DNA of 64,000 bases from a virus: IMG/VR virus record IMGVR_UViG_3300025466_000023, positions 17,519 to 81,518 of that record, one strand, 5' to 3'. Below are positions 56,656 through 64,000 of the stretch, one piece after another; the stretch's first letter is position 1, and every line of letters begins with the position of its first letter. The position numbers and the translations under genes were made by a program. The notes beneath the pieces are model-generated. The model was given only the letters and a program-made list of their open reading frames with translations, had not been told where the DNA came from and did no database searches.

Positions 56656-58602
56656 TTATTTTTTGTTTGCGATCTTACGTGCTGTCTTAGCTAAGGTTTT
56701 TTCTTTCTTAACAGTTGTGCTGTCACTCTTCTTGATTGCCAACTTGCTTGCTGGAATTTTCTCGCCTTGCTTAACACCTAGCTCTTTGTGTAGCTTGCCT
56801 TTGTTCTTGCTGAACGCATCTTTCATCCAGTTTTTCTTTTCCATTACTGGCAATCCGCTTAGTCTACGGATAGCTTCCATTTGTTTATTATCACCATGTT
56901 TTTGGATCAAATAGGTGCATAGTTTTTCTGCAAGCTCGCCTGCTGAGTCACCATACTTGACAGCGATATGAGTTTTTACGCCAGTTTCGCCTCTTGGAAA
57001 AGCTCCTGCGATTGGGTCAAACATTGACTTAACTACTTCTGCGATTTCTTTAATTGGAGGTTTACCAGTTGTGGCCATTTCGCCATCTTCTTCGCCTAGT
57101 TCTGCACCAAAATCATCAGTTCCTATACTACCGCGCTTGGCCATGCCTTGATATTTGGCAACATCTGGATCTGTTTCATCATCACCGTCATCACCGTGCA
57201 TGTCCATTGGAGGAGCAGACTTTCTAAATTTAGGATCTAGTTCAGCAGTCTTACTTTGACCTGTAACACGTTCCCATGCCTTTGTGATAGCTTCATAAGG
57301 CATACCTAGATAGTTTAATGTATTTTCAAATTCTGTTTCTAATTCTGGTGTAGGTTGTACTTCACCAGATTTGATTGCTTTGTTAAGTCCAACAATATAT
57401 TTCATTGTTTCGTGTTTTTCTTCTGGAGTTTGATCTCCGCTTTCACGAACTAATTTAGCAGGAGCAAATGGATCTAACTCATCTGTCCATGCTTCGAAGG
57501 CTTCGAACGCACCTTCTTTCTCAATTTCTTTATGCTCGTCGCCATGTACTGGGCAGTCTTCTTCACCAGTATCATCGCATGTACATTTTTCAGAATCTTC
57601 ACTAACAACGTCTGCTAAATCAACTACACTTGTTTCGTGCATAATGCTGTTTAGTAGTGGGAAGTATTGTGCTAGGTCATCTTTAAATGAGCTAACTGTA
57701 AACTTGGATTTAAAATCTGCTAGAGTCGTTTCATCTAGTTCTTCAATTTGTGATAATGGAGTAGCTTCTAATGATTCCATCCATGCTTCATAATTCTTTT
57801 GCTTGCTAATAGCTTCCATCGTGTGGCGAAGCTGACCCAACTTGCTACTTGCACGATCTAAAATGCCAACAGCTTCTGTTGTTAAGTTTTGTGCATTACC
57901 TACATGGCGTTTGAATGAACCTAATTTGATAATGTGTTCGCTCATTGTTGTAATCGCTTGTCCAGCTGTATCGAATGGATTACCACCGTTAGCTACGTGA
58001 CGTTGCATGGCCTTGGCACCGGCTAAATGTATGAATGGATACTTGAAACGCTCACCTGCTTCGTTTTCGATAAAGATTGCTTTAACATGACGACTGCGTC
58101 CGCCTACTACATTTTCATCCACTGCCTTAGAATGGCGCAAAATTAGTTTTGTGTTTTCTAGTTTGCGGTAACTGCTCATTGAGCTACCATAGTAATTTGA
58201 TTCTTGCATAGCGTTTTCCTGTGGTGATCCGTTTTGTGCTAAAAACTGGAAGTCATTTTGATCTAAGAAGTCTTTGCTAATGTCACGTGCATCAAAGCGT
58301 AGTAATCTACGTTTAGCAAAGCCTCGCATTTCTTTTAAGAAGTCATACCATAATCCTGCTGATACATGGTCTATGCCTTCTACTATTCCTTGGCTGTAAA
58401 ATACTTTTAAACTGCCGATATTGTTAATGCTGATACTAACACGACCTAGGTTGTTACCTTCTAGGACAAAGTCAAAATCAAACATTCTGGCTTCTTTAGG
58501 GTCTAAGGTTACGGCGCCGGTTTCGTCGCCCATTTCTAGGTTAGTGAAACGACTGCGTACTTTGTCGAATAAATCTTGGGCTATAATTTCTAAAGCGTTC
58601 AT
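56656..58602 (-). CDS. Large probable virion/prohead protein, 648 aa
   Basis: N-terminal 250 residues are globular (VLEGNNLGRVSISINNIGSL), followed by a helical middle, a Cys/His cluster (CTCDDTGEEDCPVH) around residue 340, acidic low-complexity regions, and a Lys-rich C-terminus (KKEKTLAKTARKIANKK). Located next to terminase. Size and composition suggest an internal head or scaffold-like protein. Start 6 nt from ATAAATA. Not assigned to a known T4 gene. Confidence 0.6.
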   Translation of the reverse strand: MNALEIIAQDLFDKVRSRFTNLEMGDETGAVTLDPKEARMFDFDFVLEGNNLGRVSISINNIGSLKVFYSQGIVEGIDHVSAGLWYDFLKEMRGFAKRRLLRFDARDISKDFLDQNDFQFLAQNGSPQENAMQESNYYGSSMSSYRKLENTKLILRHSKAVDENVVGGRSRHVKAIFIENEAGERFKYPFIHLAGAKAMQRHVANGGNPFDTAGQAITTMSEHIIKLGSFKRHVGNAQNLTTEAVGILDRASSKLGQLRHTMEAISKQKNYEAWMESLEATPLSQIEELDETTLADFKSKFTVSSFKDDLAQYFPLLNSIMHETSVVDLADVVSEDSEKCTCDDTGEEDCPVHGDEHKEIEKEGAFEAFEAWTDELDPFAPAKLVRESGDQTPEEKHETMKYIVGLNKAIKSGEVQPTPELETEFENTLNYLGMPYEAITKAWERVTGQSKTAELDPKFRKSAPPMDMHGDDGDDETDPDVAKYQGMAKRGSIGTDDFGAELGEEDGEMATTGKPPIKEIAEVVKSMFDPIAGAFPRGETGVKTHIAVKYGDSAGELAEKLCTYLIQKHGDNKQMEAIRRLSGLPVMEKKNWMKDAFSKNKGKLHKELGVKQGEKIPASKLAIKKSDSTTVKKEKTLAKTARKIANKK

Positions 58603-58608
58603 AATTTA

Positions 58609-58615
58609 TATTTAT
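58609..58615 (-). promoter_or_regulatory. Late-type box ATAAATA
   Basis: Six nt before the ATG at 58602, overlapping the end of the terminase gene. Confidence 0.5.
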
Positions 58616-60198
58616 GCTATTCCGCTAATGTAGATAGGCATGGGCATAACAATATCGTCATCTGGGTGTTCGTTAAATTTCTCATAAATCGCAGGATCCC
58701 AGTCTTGCAATAGCATAATCATACGTACATTTAGCAATAACGATGAAACTAAGTCGTCGTGTTGTCCTACTTTTGCTTCAAAACTAGACCCGCCCGCAAT
58801 AAATGCTTTTAATTCTGTAATTAAAGGTTTGCTATAAATTTTGAGAGTTTTATGTTCGATTAAATGTTTTAATTTAGCACAGGCCGCAATTTTAGCTTTT
58901 TCTGTTGTATTAAACCCTTTACGGAATCTGCGAACATGCCCTTTTTTAATTGGCTCACTTAAAAATAATCCGGGTATGCTTTCTTCGCCTATTTCGCTAA
59001 TTGCTACAAGTGCGGCTTCACCTAATGAGTTGTTTTCAACTGAATAGTATATGTTAGCAGTTGTTCCTACTGATTGGCATTCTGAATTAATAAACTTACA
59101 AATGTCACGTAAGATTCGTACTTGTGCTTGTACTGGTGTTAGGTTGTGTTGCCATTCGCCTACTTGTTCAAATGTAGGTATTTCTATAACTTGTATACCA
59201 GCATAGTCTCCACCCGTACCCATACTAGGATCAAGTGACACAATATATGTCATTCGAGGATTTATATCCTTGTACCAGCGGACTTGTCCCTGTCTAAACT
59301 TAGGTTCAACTCCAACCATCTCTGCCAAGTTTATACTGTTAATTAACGTTTCGTCATAGATCAAGAATTCGCAACCATACTCACGTCGGAACCTTTCTTC
59401 ACCGATACGTCCCATTTCAACTTTAGCCCATGCCTTATCTCTGTCTGGATGATCTGACCAGTGGCTAATATATGGATGGAATCCGTTTTCACCTACTGTT
59501 TGTTCATTACCAAATTCGTCAAACTTGCGATTGGCGCCAAACCAAATTTCAGCAAATTGATCTTCATCTGAGTTAGGTGTTGATGTAATAATTGCCTTAC
59601 CACCAGTTGCTAGTGTTGGTGATATTGAAGTCCAGAATTCTGTAGCAATGTTTGGCGGAACGAATGCAAACTCGTCACAGTATAGTAGTGATATAGACAT
59701 ACCACGACCTGTATTTTCTGTAGTTGTCTGCGCTACAATACGTGAACCATTGTCAAATTCAATCGACTGTTTGTTATAACTTGTAACGCCACAACGAATA
59801 TGATCTGGACACAATTCATATGCATACCGAATACGTTGCATAATTTCCTGTGCGCCTGTATATTTGTGAGCGGCAATTAGAATTGTTTGATCGGGATTAA
59901 ACATCGCATACCACAACAAATATCCAACCGCTGTAGTTGTCTTACCACTTTGACGTGGTAGCATGTTTACGTTGAATCGAAAGTTATGTAAACTATCTAC
60001 TAGGGCATCTTGATATTCGTATGCCTGATATTTTATCTTACCTCTCGTTGGGTGTTGTATTGAGAAAAAATTCTTTAAGAAATATTTGTGCCCATTGTTG
60101 GGATCAGTACATTCTTGTAAATCAAGCAGGTCTTGTTCACTAAACTTTACAGTTTTGTGAGCCGTCTTGATTAGTGTTGTATCTTTGTTTAATGACAT
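58612..60198 (-). CDS. 17: Terminase large subunit gp17
   Basis: 528 residues. ATPase Walker A PRQSGKTT at 81-88, Walker B LLYCDE at 171-176, coupling motif TSTPNS, and nuclease motif SLDPSMGTGGDYAGIQ with later acidic residues in SVENNSLGE. It translocates and cuts concatemeric DNA during packaging. A terminator and a GTAAATA box separate it from 60256. Confidence 0.96.
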   Translation of the reverse strand: MSLNKDTTLIKTAHKTVKFSEQDLLDLQECTDPNNGHKYFLKNFFSIQHPTRGKIKYQAYEYQDALVDSLHNFRFNVNMLPRQSGKTTTAVGYLLWYAMFNPDQTILIAAHKYTGAQEIMQRIRYAYELCPDHIRCGVTSYNKQSIEFDNGSRIVAQTTTENTGRGMSISLLYCDEFAFVPPNIATEFWTSISPTLATGGKAIITSTPNSDEDQFAEIWFGANRKFDEFGNEQTVGENGFHPYISHWSDHPDRDKAWAKVEMGRIGEERFRREYGCEFLIYDETLINSINLAEMVGVEPKFRQGQVRWYKDINPRMTYIVSLDPSMGTGGDYAGIQVIEIPTFEQVGEWQHNLTPVQAQVRILRDICKFINSECQSVGTTANIYYSVENNSLGEAALVAISEIGEESIPGLFLSEPIKKGHVRRFRKGFNTTEKAKIAACAKLKHLIEHKTLKIYSKPLITELKAFIAGGSSFEAKVGQHDDLVSSLLLNVRMIMLLQDWDPAIYEKFNEHPDDDIVMPMPIYISGIA

Positions 60199-60203
60199 GC
60201 TTT

Positions 60204-60210
60204 TATTTAC
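60204..60210 (-). promoter_or_regulatory. Late-type box GTAAATA for gp17
   Basis: GTAAATA, AAAGC, ATG on the minus strand. Confidence 0.48.
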
Positions 60211-60212
60211 TG

Positions 60213-60240
60213 AAAAAAATAGGCTCCGAAGAGCCTATTT
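60213..60240 (-). terminator. Intrinsic terminator with UUCG loop
   Basis: On the minus strand AAATAGGCTC-TTCG-GAGCCTATTT followed by seven T's in total, between gene 60256 and gp17. Confidence 0.9.
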
Positions 60241-60255
60241 GGTAGCTACTAATCA

Positions 60256-61365
60256 TTAATGATTAGGGTTCACGCCTTTTTTCATTTGAGCAGATTTTCT
60301 TCTTTCATTTCCTAGATGGCTAGCTACACTAGCTTTAGCATATTGTCTATCGGCTTCATCTTCGTCACCGCTCTGACTAGCATCATTACCTCTTGCTACT
60401 GCTCTTTTGTGTACTGCCGCATATTTTCCTGGGGACATTTCGGATATTTTGTCAACTTTTTGATTGCCTTCGTTAATAAATTGTTGATAGTCTGACATTA
60501 ATTTTTCTGCTAAAGAGCCTGTGTCGTCTGTTGATTCAACTGCCTCTGTTGCGTGTGCCTTCATTGGATTATCACCACTGCCATAAGGTTTATTATCAAA
60601 ATCACGTAGTCTATTGATCACATCTGCAAATGAGTTTGGATCATAAGCACGTGTATGTTCTTTAGGACTGTTATCAAAAATGCGTGAATCTTCTGCCTTA
60701 ACAAAATCTTCTGGATCTTTATCTTTCAACTGATTGGTCATGTCTTCAACGTCATTGACCATATCACCTACATCGCCTGTTGGAGATTTATCATCAACAT
60801 CGTGGCCTAGTTGACCTGAGAAGTCTGCTGGTTCATCACCGAACTCTGCCGAGCCTGCACCCATTTCAGCTTCTTCATCTTCAATACCGTCAATATGACC
60901 TAATGCTTTAGCAATATCGCTCATTGGTTCTTGGTGTCCCATTTGACCAGCAGGTTCAGCAGTTAATGCCTGACCGCCAAGTGCATCTGGAGTACCTAAA
61001 TGATGACCAGCATCTTTAACGCCTGCTAGGTTCATAATTTGTGTAAGCATGCTAGCTACTTCGTCGCCTGATGCGGCAGAAGCATTTAAACTAAAACTAG
61101 CTGATGGTTTTTGCATACCCATTGGGCTTGGACTGCTCATCATGCCCATCGGACCGCATTCTGCTAGACCTTCGTTTAAACCTGAAAGTTTTTGTAGTTC
61201 CGCGATACTGATTTGTTCAGTTACAACAGTTTCACCTGTGTAGTTGTTCAAAACAGTAACAGCATTAGTACCGTTGAACTCTTGTTTTTTTGATTCAGCC
61301 TTAACAACGTTAGAATTGTTTGAATCCAACTCTGCTAGGCGTTTCATTACGTCGATCATTTGCAT
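60256..61365 (-). CDS. Low-complexity acidic virion-region protein, 369 aa
   Basis: N-terminus MQMIDVMKRLAELDSNNSNV with ISIAELQKLSGL, a Met/Pro-rich patch (CGPMGMMSSPSPMGMQ), a long Asp/Glu-rich disordered part, and a basic C-terminus (GKYAAVHKRAVARGNDASQS). Probably an internal head or scaffold-type protein by location between small terminase-region genes and gp17. SD AAGGA. Confidence 0.6.
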   Translation of the reverse strand: MQMIDVMKRLAELDSNNSNVVKAESKKQEFNGTNAVTVLNNYTGETVVTEQISIAELQKLSGLNEGLAECGPMGMMSSPSPMGMQKPSASFSLNASAASGDEVASMLTQIMNLAGVKDAGHHLGTPDALGGQALTAEPAGQMGHQEPMSDIAKALGHIDGIEDEEAEMGAGSAEFGDEPADFSGQLGHDVDDKSPTGDVGDMVNDVEDMTNQLKDKDPEDFVKAEDSRIFDNSPKEHTRAYDPNSFADVINRLRDFDNKPYGSGDNPMKAHATEAVESTDDTGSLAEKLMSDYQQFINEGNQKVDKISEMSPGKYAAVHKRAVARGNDASQSGDEDEADRQYAKASVASHLGNERRKSAQMKKGVNPNH

Positions 61366-61367
61366 AA

Positions 61368-61958
61368 TTATTTCCTTGGATCATAGTCAGATTGTTGTAT
61401 CGGACTGGTTGTGTTTTCCTTAGAGTTAGTATTGTATTCTACTGTTTTCTCTTTGGGAATCTGTTGGCCTTGTTCTACACGTTGGGCCTTAATTGTATCA
61501 TTCAATGCTTTTACAAAGCTCATGTTGTATTCGGTGCCATAATATTTTGTACTGTCTACATTAGCCGCTTCTGTGTAGTTTGGATCTTGTAGCAATGTAC
61601 CTTCGTGCGCCTCTCTTGGAGCTTGGTATTCTTCTGTTGGTTCAAATGGATTACGTACTACTATTTGATCTCTGCCTAATCTTAGATTAGTTGAAATGTA
61701 CTCGTGTAATTCCCATTGTGTTGTTGGATAATCTAAACTTACTTCGTAGATGTTAACTTCTGCGTGTTTGATTAATGGAAAATCTAATGGTAAAGCCTGG
61801 ATAGGAGTTTTGCCTGTTTTTTTGAAACTAGACACTTGCCACTTGTTTAAAAGAGCTTCAAGCATCTTCTCGTTGTCAGCAGAAACGTCTCCTGCAATTT
61901 TGACCTTGAAGTCAAATGTGCGTTTGCTTTCTGTTAAGTATTCTTTGAATGATCTCAT
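61368..61958 (-). CDS. Head-region hypothetical, 196 aa
   Basis: MRSFKEYLTESKRTFDFKVK is a typical T4-like N-terminus. The middle has alternating strands (EVNIYEVSLDYPTTQWELHE). C-terminal 60 residues are polar and disordered. SD CAGGA. Likely structural; family not named. Confidence 0.65.
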   Translation of the reverse strand: MRSFKEYLTESKRTFDFKVKIAGDVSADNEKMLEALLNKWQVSSFKKTGKTPIQALPLDFPLIKHAEVNIYEVSLDYPTTQWELHEYISTNLRLGRDQIVVRNPFEPTEEYQAPREAHEGTLLQDPNYTEAANVDSTKYYGTEYNMSFVKALNDTIKAQRVEQGQQIPKEKTVEYNTNSKENTTSPIQQSDYDPRK

Positions 61959-61975
61959 GTTTGTTTCCTGGTATA

Positions 61976-62464
61976 TTATTTATTCATATTTTTAAGTTTT
62001 TCCAGGAGGCTATTACGGTCAGAAATGACATAACCCTCTCCCTCAACCATGCCATCTTCGCTTGGTCCATTTTTCTTATCTATAGCTAGCTTTTTAAGCT
62101 GTAGATCTATCATCTTTAGCTTTTTGTCGATTTTATTGGATTTAGCAGTAATAGCGGCATTAAGCATGTTGCCCGCTACTTCAAACATACGGGCTCCGTA
62201 TCGTGCTTCTACGTTCATTCCGAGTGCCATGAGATCGTCATATGCTTGTTCTGCTTTGTTTGCTAGGTTATCTAGCTCTGAATCGCTCATATCTCCCAAG
62301 CCTTTAACTTGGGGCAAAGCGGCTGAAATTTTATCAAACTGTTCCAGGTTTTGTTGTAGATCAACATGCTGTACAGCCGTTAAATCTATGTTATCCGGCT
62401 TGGTGACAGGTTCTGGCTTTTTAGTTGATTCTATGTTTAGTAGTTCTTCGAGCTTTTTAGTCAT
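61976..62464 (-). CDS. 16: Probable terminase small subunit gp16
   Basis: 162 residues. A central helical region (YDDLMALGMNVEARYGARMF, EVAGNMLNAAITAKSNKIDK, LKMIDLQLKKLAIDKK) matches the helical core of T4-type TerS, flanked by polar tails. Position just upstream of gp17 (with two structural genes between) supports it. It would regulate gp17 ATPase and packaging initiation. Confidence 0.7.
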   Translation of the reverse strand: MTKKLEELLNIESTKKPEPVTKPDNIDLTAVQHVDLQQNLEQFDKISAALPQVKGLGDMSDSELDNLANKAEQAYDDLMALGMNVEARYGARMFEVAGNMLNAAITAKSNKIDKKLKMIDLQLKKLAIDKKNGPSEDGMVEGEGYVISDRNSLLEKLKNMNK

Positions 62465-62472
62465 AACTTTAC

Positions 62473-62913
62473 TTATCGCTTTTTACTGCCATTATGGAAA
62501 ATATCAGCCTCTGTTAACACTCTAAAAGTAAGCCCGCGACCTCTAGCCCATTGTCTGGCCATTTCCCACTTGACTTGATTGCGCACAAACTGTCCCTGAT
62601 TGTAGGGATTTTTACCAACATTTTCTATCATAGTTTGATTCATGGGTTTTACTTCCCATATTTCGCTATGCTTTTTATTTTTCTTATCTGTATACACTAC
62701 TAAAAAATCAGGTACGTAAACTGTTTGTTTTCCTGTCAGGGGATCTCTGTATGGGATTTTAACTGCTTCACTAGCCCATTGCTCGATGGCCGCATTTTCG
62801 TCACACATCTTCATAACGGCCGCTTCCCAACTGCTTCTATAATAAGGGGTACCCCCACCGACGTATTTTTCTGGGTTCTTTAGAATATAAGGACCACGTG
62901 CTGTGTTTCTCAT
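62473..62913 (-). CDS. 4: Head-completion protein gp4-like
   Basis: 146 residues, T4 gp4 is 150. PYYRSSWEAAVMKMCDENAA, IEQWASEAVKIPYRDPLTGK, YVPDFLVVYTDK and RGLTFRVLTEADIF match gp4 of T4 (TYRSNWExxxxxWLDxN, WGSE, IPYxxxxxGK, RGIxFRILTE), a nuclease-like fold. Probably closes the filled head. Overlaps the upstream gene by 1 nt. Confidence 0.9.
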   Translation of the reverse strand: MRNTARGPYILKNPEKYVGGGTPYYRSSWEAAVMKMCDENAAIEQWASEAVKIPYRDPLTGKQTVYVPDFLVVYTDKKNKKHSEIWEVKPMNQTMIENVGKNPYNQGQFVRNQVKWEMARQWARGRGLTFRVLTEADIFHNGSKKR

Positions 62914-63290
62914 TAGGCTAATATATTACGTTGTACGCTGTCCACTGGAATAAAAGATTGTGCCATTCCAAGACTGCTGGATTTATATCTGTTGTAGTTG
63001 AGTAATTCTGTAACCAGCGCAGATATTTGAACATTGTCTAGACCCTGGAGGGTGTCGATGATTTGAAAAGGTTTATATCCGTCGATTCTAGCTTGCCTTA
63101 ATATTATATAGGTAATACTTTGTGCAGAGTGAGTATCAAATCCTCTACTAGTAAAGAAACCAACTGCGGCATCAACTGTGGCCGCATCTAGTGCTAATGT
63201 AGGTTTTCCATATTGGTCAAATACCTGTAGGGTAGAGGATGCACTATCAGTGATTTGTTCTTGTGGTATGTTATTATAGTATGTTGGCAT
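62913..63290 (-). CDS. Virion-associated protein, 125 aa
   Basis: MPTYYNNIPQEQITDSASST, then FFTSRGFDTHSAQSITYIIL and DGYKPFQIIDTLQGLDNVQI. Recurs beside gp4 in T4-like phages as a structural or assembly protein (recollection). A baseplate-wedge role analogous to gp53 is possible but not shown. Confidence 0.66.
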   Translation of the reverse strand: MPTYYNNIPQEQITDSASSTLQVFDQYGKPTLALDAATVDAAVGFFTSRGFDTHSAQSITYIILRQARIDGYKPFQIIDTLQGLDNVQISALVTELLNYNRYKSSSLGMAQSFIPVDSVQRNILA

Positions 63291-63301
63291 AATCTTATAT
63301 A

Positions 63302-64000
63302 TTAAACGTCATAAACATCGGCGGAGTTTTCGGATCCTGTTGTATTATTGTTAGGCTGTGGATTCGCATTATCGTCAGGACCACCTGCTTCTTGATCATT
63401 CGGTGCGGCGTTTGCTTGAGGATCCGCAGGACCATCTGTATCTTCATCGGATTGTAAATTGTCTGGTTGCTGTTCAGTTTTTTGTGCTGTAGTCAACGCA
63501 TTTTCTACTAGTGTTTGATTTGCCTGTAGTACGGAAAGATTAGCTTGAAGTTTTGCAGGATCTTGATAACCTTTTGATGCAAATTGAGCATTAACATCAT
63601 CAACCGCAGATTGCCCACCAGCGGCCGCGGCATTTGCTACAGCTTGTGTATAAACTGCTTGTTGAGATTGCGCTGTGGATATCTGTGATTGCAGGGTTGA
63701 TACTTGCGATTGATAATCTGCTGATAGAGAATTCAATGAATCGACATCAGCTGGCAATAGAGTAGGATCTAATGGAGTTATATCAGGAGTAACTGCTCCT
63801 GTGGTGCCGAGTTGGGTAGAAGTGCCGCCCGTACTATCAGTTCCAGCTCCGCCACCTATTACACCTTTTGGTGACGCAGTAGTTTGACCATTTGTGCTAG
63901 AGTTTCCGCCCTTGAATAAACTTAGTGCGCCACCGACTACACCGCCACCAATGCCAACCGGTGCTCCAGATGGTATGTTTCCTCTGTTACCTATCGTGCC
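63302..64000 (-). CDS. Virion protein, N-terminus beyond window
   Basis: The frame stays open from 63302 through the right edge (about 233 codons). The visible N-terminal side has a glycine zipper (GIGGGVVGGALSLFKGG). A coiled-coil region follows (SLSADYQSQVSTLQSQISTA), then a disordered Asn/Pro/Asp tail (DDNANPQPNNNTTGSENSAD). This suggests a membrane- or particle-associated structural protein. Not identified further. Confidence 0.68.
   Translation of the reverse strand, partial: GTIGNRGNIPSGAPVGIGGGVVGGALSLFKGGNSSTNGQTTASPKGVIGGGAGTDSTGGTSTQLGTTGAVTPDITPLDPTLLPADVDSLNSLSADYQSQVSTLQSQISTAQSQQAVYTQAVANAAAAGGQSAVDDVNAQFASKGYQDPAKLQANLSVLQANQTLVENALTTAQKTEQQPDNLQSDEDTDGPADPQANAAPNDQEAGGPDDNANPQPNNNTTGSENSADVYDV

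Overview
The window is part of a large T4-like (myovirus-type) bacteriophage genome, probably infecting a Gram-negative bacterium. Diagnostic genes on the minus strand are the large terminase gp17, a probable gp16, a gp4-like head-completion protein, gp32, UvsX, UvsW, gp41 helicase, gp61 primase, a probable gp62 and an ATP-dependent DNA ligase. Two other signs agree. Late-type TAAATA promoter boxes recur throughout, and one block holds many small early genes with strong sigma70-type promoters and two tRNAs. The Gram-negative host is inferred from a lipobox protein, Sec signal peptides, a SleB-type wall hydrolase and E. coli-like IscU, IscA, ErpA and IF-1 homologues. The host species cannot be read from the sequence.

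Layout. 1-2.9 kb: tail-fibre genes (minus). 3-8 kb: HNH nuclease, IF-1, 2OG-Fe oxygenases, DNA ligase and an Fe-S cluster assembly set (IscU, ErpA-like, IscA). 8.1-17.7 kb: a tightly overlapping operon coding for a PhyH-type oxygenase, a DUF3050 protein, four radical-SAM proteins, a short protein ending in alternating cysteines, an unknown 345-residue protein, a MaoC-type hot-dog protein, an Asp/Asn-hydroxylase-like protein and a small unknown. 17.8-21 kb: a complete beta-ketoacyl synthase, small virion-like proteins and a wall hydrolase. 21-28 kb: GT-B-like glycosyltransferases, more 2OG oxygenases and an HNH-like nuclease. 28-38 kb (plus strand): tRNAs, structured non-coding stretches and about 25 small early genes, many with a TTGACA-N17-TATAAT promoter whose spacer carries the palindrome GGTWWAACC. 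38-42.5 kb: very small genes, another 2OG oxygenase and a third glycosyltransferase. 42.5-64 kb: T4-type replication, recombination and packaging genes plus structural proteins, the last running off the right edge.

How it may work together (inference). The phage carries at least eight double-stranded beta-helix Fe(II)/2OG oxygenase-like proteins, a heme-oxygenase-fold protein and four radical-SAM proteins, next to its own Fe-S scaffold and two A-type carriers but no cysteine desulfurase. This looks like an iron- and SAM-dependent modification pathway. Its most attractive substrate is the cysteine-tailed small protein (14916-15185), which shares an HxH-containing module with a neighbouring virion-like protein. 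A second theme is expression without leaders. About 17 start codons lie only 5-8 nt from a TAAATA late box, two early genes start where a sigma70 transcript should begin, and the phage encodes IF-1.
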